From: Desulfuromonadaceae bacterium GWC2_58_13
GTDB taxonomy: Bacteria; Desulfobacterota; Desulfuromonadia; Desulfuromonadales; Trichloromonadaceae
Assembly (NCBI GenBank): GCA_001825565.1
Contig: MHXM01000091.1
Span: forward strand, 8,029 to 24,281
Length of the DNA stretch: 16,253 bases
Reading direction: 5' to 3'
Shown here: positions 14,334 to 16,253 of the stretch, in pieces
Numbering within the stretch: the stretch's first letter is position 1
How the letters are laid out: each line of letters begins with the position of its first letter
Position numbers and translations under genes: made by a program
The notes under the pieces: generated by a model
What the model was told of the DNA's origin: nothing
What the model saw: the letters and a program-made list of their open reading frames with translations, nothing else
Databases searched by the model: none

Positions 14334-14580
14334 AAGACAGTACCAAACCCGGCCCAAGGGTGCAATCCTTTCCGCACTCGGAACCGTCATCCGAATCGGG
14401 TCGACGGAAAACCGGACCGCCGTGAACCGCCGCCGGGCAGACCGTTATCCATGATTTTAATGGCGAAGTCGAAAAGGTAAAGCCCGGACGGGCAATTCGG
14501 GGCAACCGAGCCGCCAGGAACCGTCTGGCGTCCTCAACATGAACGGCCCAACCGATGTGCCGGTTGGGCCGTTGAGGGTT
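14334..14580 (+). ncRNA. Candidate structured RNA in the gene-free gap 14294-14618
   Basis: This 325-base gap has no convincing ORF. From 14482 on there are four compact plus-strand hairpins in a row. They are GCCC/GGGC with loop GGAC (14482-14493), TCGG/CCGA (14497-14509), CGCCAG/CTGGCG with loop GAACCGT (14512-14530), and the terminator-like stem at 14542-14573, followed by GAGGGTTTTTG. The U-tract lies on the plus strand, where no protein gene ends. The first and third loops contain GGA, the core of CsrA-binding sites. A small RNA or a leader is possible. The 5' end is not defined by any clear promoter, so the left boundary here is only nominal. Confidence 0.25.
14542..14580 (+). terminator. 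Intrinsic terminator-like hairpin with plus-strand T-run
   Basis: AACGGCCCAACC (14542-14553) and GGTTGGGCCGTT (14562-14573) pair perfectly over 12 bases, followed by GAGGG then TTTTT. On the minus strand the stem lies 46 bases past the stop of the DksA-like gene, but that strand has CATGTTGAGG after the stem, with no U-run. It could still stop the DksA-like message as a barrier, yet its best orientation is plus. Confidence 0.65.
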
Positions 14581-14618
14581 TTTGCCTGGGGGATACTTGA
14601 TCGGCCGCACACACCCCG

Positions 14619-15038
14619 TCAATGGGCGCCGCAACCAAGGCCGCGGCTGCAATTCTCCAGGAGCTCCTGGGCCTCGACGCTGAGATGCGCCGCAGGATGG
14701 ATCTGCAATCGCCGGATGCCGATTTCCTCTCCCGTTTCTTCGCAATACCCATAGGAACCGTCCTCCATGCGCCTCAACGCCTCGTCGATCTGCTCGATGA
14801 GCAGACGCCTTCGGGCCTCGGAAACCAGAAACAGGTACCGCTCGGCTTCTGCCGCGCACTGGTCGAGCAGGTCGGGCTGGGGGATTTTATCCTCTTTCAG
14901 GCGGGACAACGAGTGGCGGCACTCCCGGGCGATCTCATCTCTCCGGAGCAGAAGCAACCGGCGGAAATACCGGATCTGTTTTGGGTTCATGTACGGTTCG
15001 GTTTCGGAGGGGACGTAAAGATTGCGGGTTTCAGGCAT
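14619..15038 (-). CDS. DksA/TraR-family protein with degenerate zinc site
   Basis: A 139-residue protein of the DksA family, whose members enter the RNA polymerase secondary channel and, with ppGpp, alter initiation. The helical hairpin runs from about residue 18 to 92. The C-terminal fold YGYCEETGEEIGIRRLQIHPAAHLSVEAQELLEN (about 97-129) is typical in spacing. However, the four zinc positions read Cys99, Thr102, Ser120 and Ala123, so only one Cys remains and zinc binding there is unlikely. The coiled-coil tip is DLLDQC (56-61), where DxxDxA is usual. The tail NCSRGLGCGAH adds two Cys. ATG 15038 has GGGAGG 5-6 bases upstream; the longer upstream extension to 15146 is AT-rich and unlike the family. 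It could be a zinc-free DksA or a paralogue with another job. Confidence 0.85.
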   Translation of the reverse strand: MPETRNLYVPSETEPYMNPKQIRYFRRLLLLRRDEIARECRHSLSRLKEDKIPQPDLLDQCAAEAERYLFLVSEARRRLLIEQIDEALRRMEDGSYGYCEETGEEIGIRRLQIHPAAHLSVEAQELLENCSRGLGCGAH

Positions 15039-15481
15039 GAATTCCTCCCATCTTGCCGGCGGGTATCCGGGCGACTGATCATGGTAGCGGGCTGATCGAA
15101 TATTTTTGAACAGGGTTTTAAGGAAAGAATATTGATTGACCGTCAAGCCGCGATTAGCATTTGGTTAAATGATGGCCCGGCTCGGAAAACCGCCGGCCCT
15201 GACGGTGGCATCCAAACCCCTCCCCCGCGTTCCTAATGCTCTCTTCACATTAGCCCAATCAACCGGCAACAATCCGTGGTTATCGTTGACCGTGCACCTC
15301 CCGGCGACCGATGGATCCTGGACGGCCTCCTTCGGGAATGCGGCCTGAACCCCGTGGGTGACATCCGCTTCCGCCCTGGGAAAACCTGGGAGGGGGAATA
15401 AGGGACCAGACATTGGGAGCCGTTTCGGCCGACCGCCGGGAACTTCGATTCAACCGAATCCAATCAGAACGGGAGAATGCC
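15039..15481. promoter_or_regulatory. Divergent intergenic region
   Basis: This 443-base gap separates the DksA-like gene (minus) from the SAP-like gene (plus) and should hold both promoters. The half near the DksA-like gene (15085-15175) is AT-rich and contains the 11-base palindrome TTGACCGTCAA (15136-15146), whose arms supply a TTGAC box on each strand; no matching -10 box is clear. An inverted repeat CTAATG (15233-15238) / CATTAG (15248-15253) lies further on. The remainder is GC-rich, with one short open frame noted separately. Confidence 0.4.
15276..15401 (+). other. Short open frame, possible small or decayed gene
   Basis: A 41-codon frame from GTG 15276 to TAA 15399-15401 encodes VVIVDRAPPGDRWILDGLLRECGLNPVGDIRFRPGKTWEGE in three parts (VVIVDRAPPGDRW, ILDGLLRECGLNPVGD, IRFRPGKTWEGE). 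The composition is protein-like and third-position GC is high, as in the true genes. There is no ATG, no ribosome-binding site and a stop shortly upstream, so it may be a remnant or chance. I do not recognise it. Confidence 0.18.
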
Positions 15482-15661
15482 ATGCGCCTCATTGAAATCA
15501 ACAACATCGCCAGGGAAAAAGGGCTTCGGCCCGGCAGGATGAAGAAGGACGAACTCATCCGAGCCATTCAGGTCCGGGAACAGCATACCCCCTGCTTCGC
15601 TGCGGGCATGCTGGGCCGTTGCCCACATGCCGATTGCCTGTGGCGCGAAGACTGTCGTTGA
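15482..15661 (+). CDS. SAP/Rho-N-like small protein with four cysteines
   Basis: A 59-residue protein. Residues 4-32 (IEINNIAREKGLRPGRM, then KKDELIRAIQ) look like the short helix-extended loop-helix of SAP or Rho N-terminal domains, which often touch nucleic acid. Residues 38-58 carry Cys38, Cys47, Cys52 and Cys58 (TPCFAAG, RCPHADCLWREDC), a possible zinc or other metal site. Similar small proteins with the CLWR.DC ending occur in Desulfuromonadia and relatives, as far as I recall; their role is unknown. ATG 15482 has GGGAG (15471-15475) 6 bases upstream. A longer in-frame start at 15413 exists but has no such site. The stop is 8 bases before the FRG-domain gene, so the two are likely one transcript. 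Confidence 0.75.
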   Translation: MRLIEINNIAREKGLRPGRMKKDELIRAIQVREQHTPCFAAGMLGRCPHADCLWREDCR

Positions 15662-15669
15662 AAACCGCC

Positions 15670-16253
15670 ATGAACGACACCTGGATCACCAGCTGGAACC
15701 ATCTGCAGGATGAACTGTTCGCCGAATCCTGGAACACCGAACTCGGCCGGTTCCGTTCCCGGTTCGCGTATCGTGGACTCTCCCAAGCCAACTATCCGCT
15801 GGAAACGACCCTGATCCGCCTGGGGGGAAACTTCGTCGAACTGGAGCGGCATCTGCTGCGGAATTTCAAAAAATACGCCCACCGCACGGTGGTCGAGCAT
15901 GATTCCGTGTGGCACTGGCTTTCGGTGGCCCAGCACTACGGTTTGCCGACCCGGCTCCTCGACTGGACCTATTCCCCCTTCATCGCCCTGCATTTCGCCA
16001 CCGCCAATATCGACAAGGTCGATACCGCCGGAGCCATCTGGGCGGTGAATTATCTCAAGGCACATCAGCTTTTGCCGGCCAAACTCCGGGAAAGGCTGGA
16101 CCTGGAAGGAGCCAACGTCTTCACTGTGGAAATGCTCTCCGAGTCGGTGGCCTCGCTTTCCGAACTGGCCGACCTGGGCCGGGATGATTTCGTCATCTTT
16201 TTCGAACCTCCCTCCATCGACGACCGGATTGTCAATCAGTTCGGATTTTTCTC
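15670..16253 (+). CDS. FRG-domain protein (partial, cut at right edge)
   Basis: An open frame from ATG 15670 runs off the window after 194 codons. It matches the FRG domain family (PF08867). The F/YRG motif appears as FAYRGLSQANYPLETTLIR (about residues 32-50). The second conserved block is AQHYGLPTRLLDWTYSPFIALHFA (about 87-110), given here as AQHYGLPTRLLDW then TYSPFIALHFA. A late segment DDRIVNQFGFF, near the window end, matches the usual close of the domain. FRG proteins are functionally uncharacterised; they turn up in variable regions of bacterial genomes and in some fusions. Only 8 bases separate it from the SAP-like gene. No strong ribosome-binding site is visible, so translation may be coupled. 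The C-terminal part is unseen. Confidence 0.85.
   Translation, partial: MNDTWITSWNHLQDELFAESWNTELGRFRSRFAYRGLSQANYPLETTLIRLGGNFVELERHLLRNFKKYAHRTVVEHDSVWHWLSVAQHYGLPTRLLDWTYSPFIALHFATANIDKVDTAGAIWAVNYLKAHQLLPAKLRERLDLEGANVFTVEMLSESVASLSELADLGRDDFVIFFEPPSIDDRIVNQFGFF

Noticed and set aside
14459..14516. Resemblance to a GEMM-I (cyclic di-GMP) riboswitch: GGCGAAGTCGAAAAGG, TAAAGCC and CCGAGCCGCC
   Set aside because: The conserved GACGCAAAGCC segment and a paired stem under the GAAA loop are missing, and no plus-strand gene follows within 800 bases. The similarity to parts of the consensus is probably chance.
15165..15413. Minus-strand 82-codon frame in the divergent gap
   Set aside because: No ribosome-binding site before the ATG, no recognisable domain and Pro/Gly-rich composition; it is probably chance.

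Overview
The window reads as a chromosomal segment from a GC-rich member of the Desulfuromonadia (Geobacter/Desulfuromonas relatives). This is inferred from gene content: a c-type cytochrome tail, a DUF4212 plus sodium:solute symporter pair of the kind used for acetate uptake in that group, a DksA-like protein without the usual zinc cysteines, a small SAP-like four-cysteine protein, and HEAT-repeat proteins next to an HD-GYP protein. Gene density is high and ordinary chromosomal genes dominate. I see no rRNA, tRNA, insertion sequence, CRISPR array or prophage.

Layout, left to right. Bases 1-145: end of a c-type cytochrome. Bases 227-2123: trmB and truD, two tRNA-modification genes that overlap by 8 bases. 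Bases 2173-4034: DUF4212 small subunit and its symporter. Bases 4146-5015: a TIM-barrel sugar isomerase/epimerase-like enzyme, running tail to tail into a universal stress protein (5000-5452, minus). Bases 5453-5779: AT-rich control region with good sigma-70 signals and a 9-bp inverted repeat. Bases 5780-6562: IclR-family regulator. Bases 6706-7572: alpha/beta hydrolase with its own promoter, overlapping tail to tail with coaE (7514-8128, minus). Bases 8248-10655: acyl-CoA ligase and isochorismatase-family hydrolase, almost certainly one transcript. Bases 10704-13644: two overlapping genes, a HEAT-repeat protein and a variant HD-GYP protein, followed by a strong terminator. Bases 13727-14293 (minus): a short pure HEAT protein. 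Bases 14294-14618: no gene, but a compact series of hairpins ending in a plus-strand terminator. Bases 14619-15038 (minus): DksA-like protein. Bases 15039-15481: divergent intergenic region. Bases 15482-16253: SAP-like Cys protein and an FRG-domain protein cut by the window edge.

The most interesting parts are four. (1) The HEAT and HD-GYP proteins of the 10704-13644 operon appear to carry the same N-terminal domain (a YPxxHPA signature plus a similar downstream pattern), suggesting a shared sensory or scaffold module. (2) The HD-GYP motif is altered at two positions (HHLNYDRSGYP). (3) The DksA-like protein has both its zinc site and its coiled-coil-tip motif changed. (4) The hairpin series at 14482-14580 has a U-tract on a strand with no gene. 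All functional statements come from reading motifs by eye; no database search was run.
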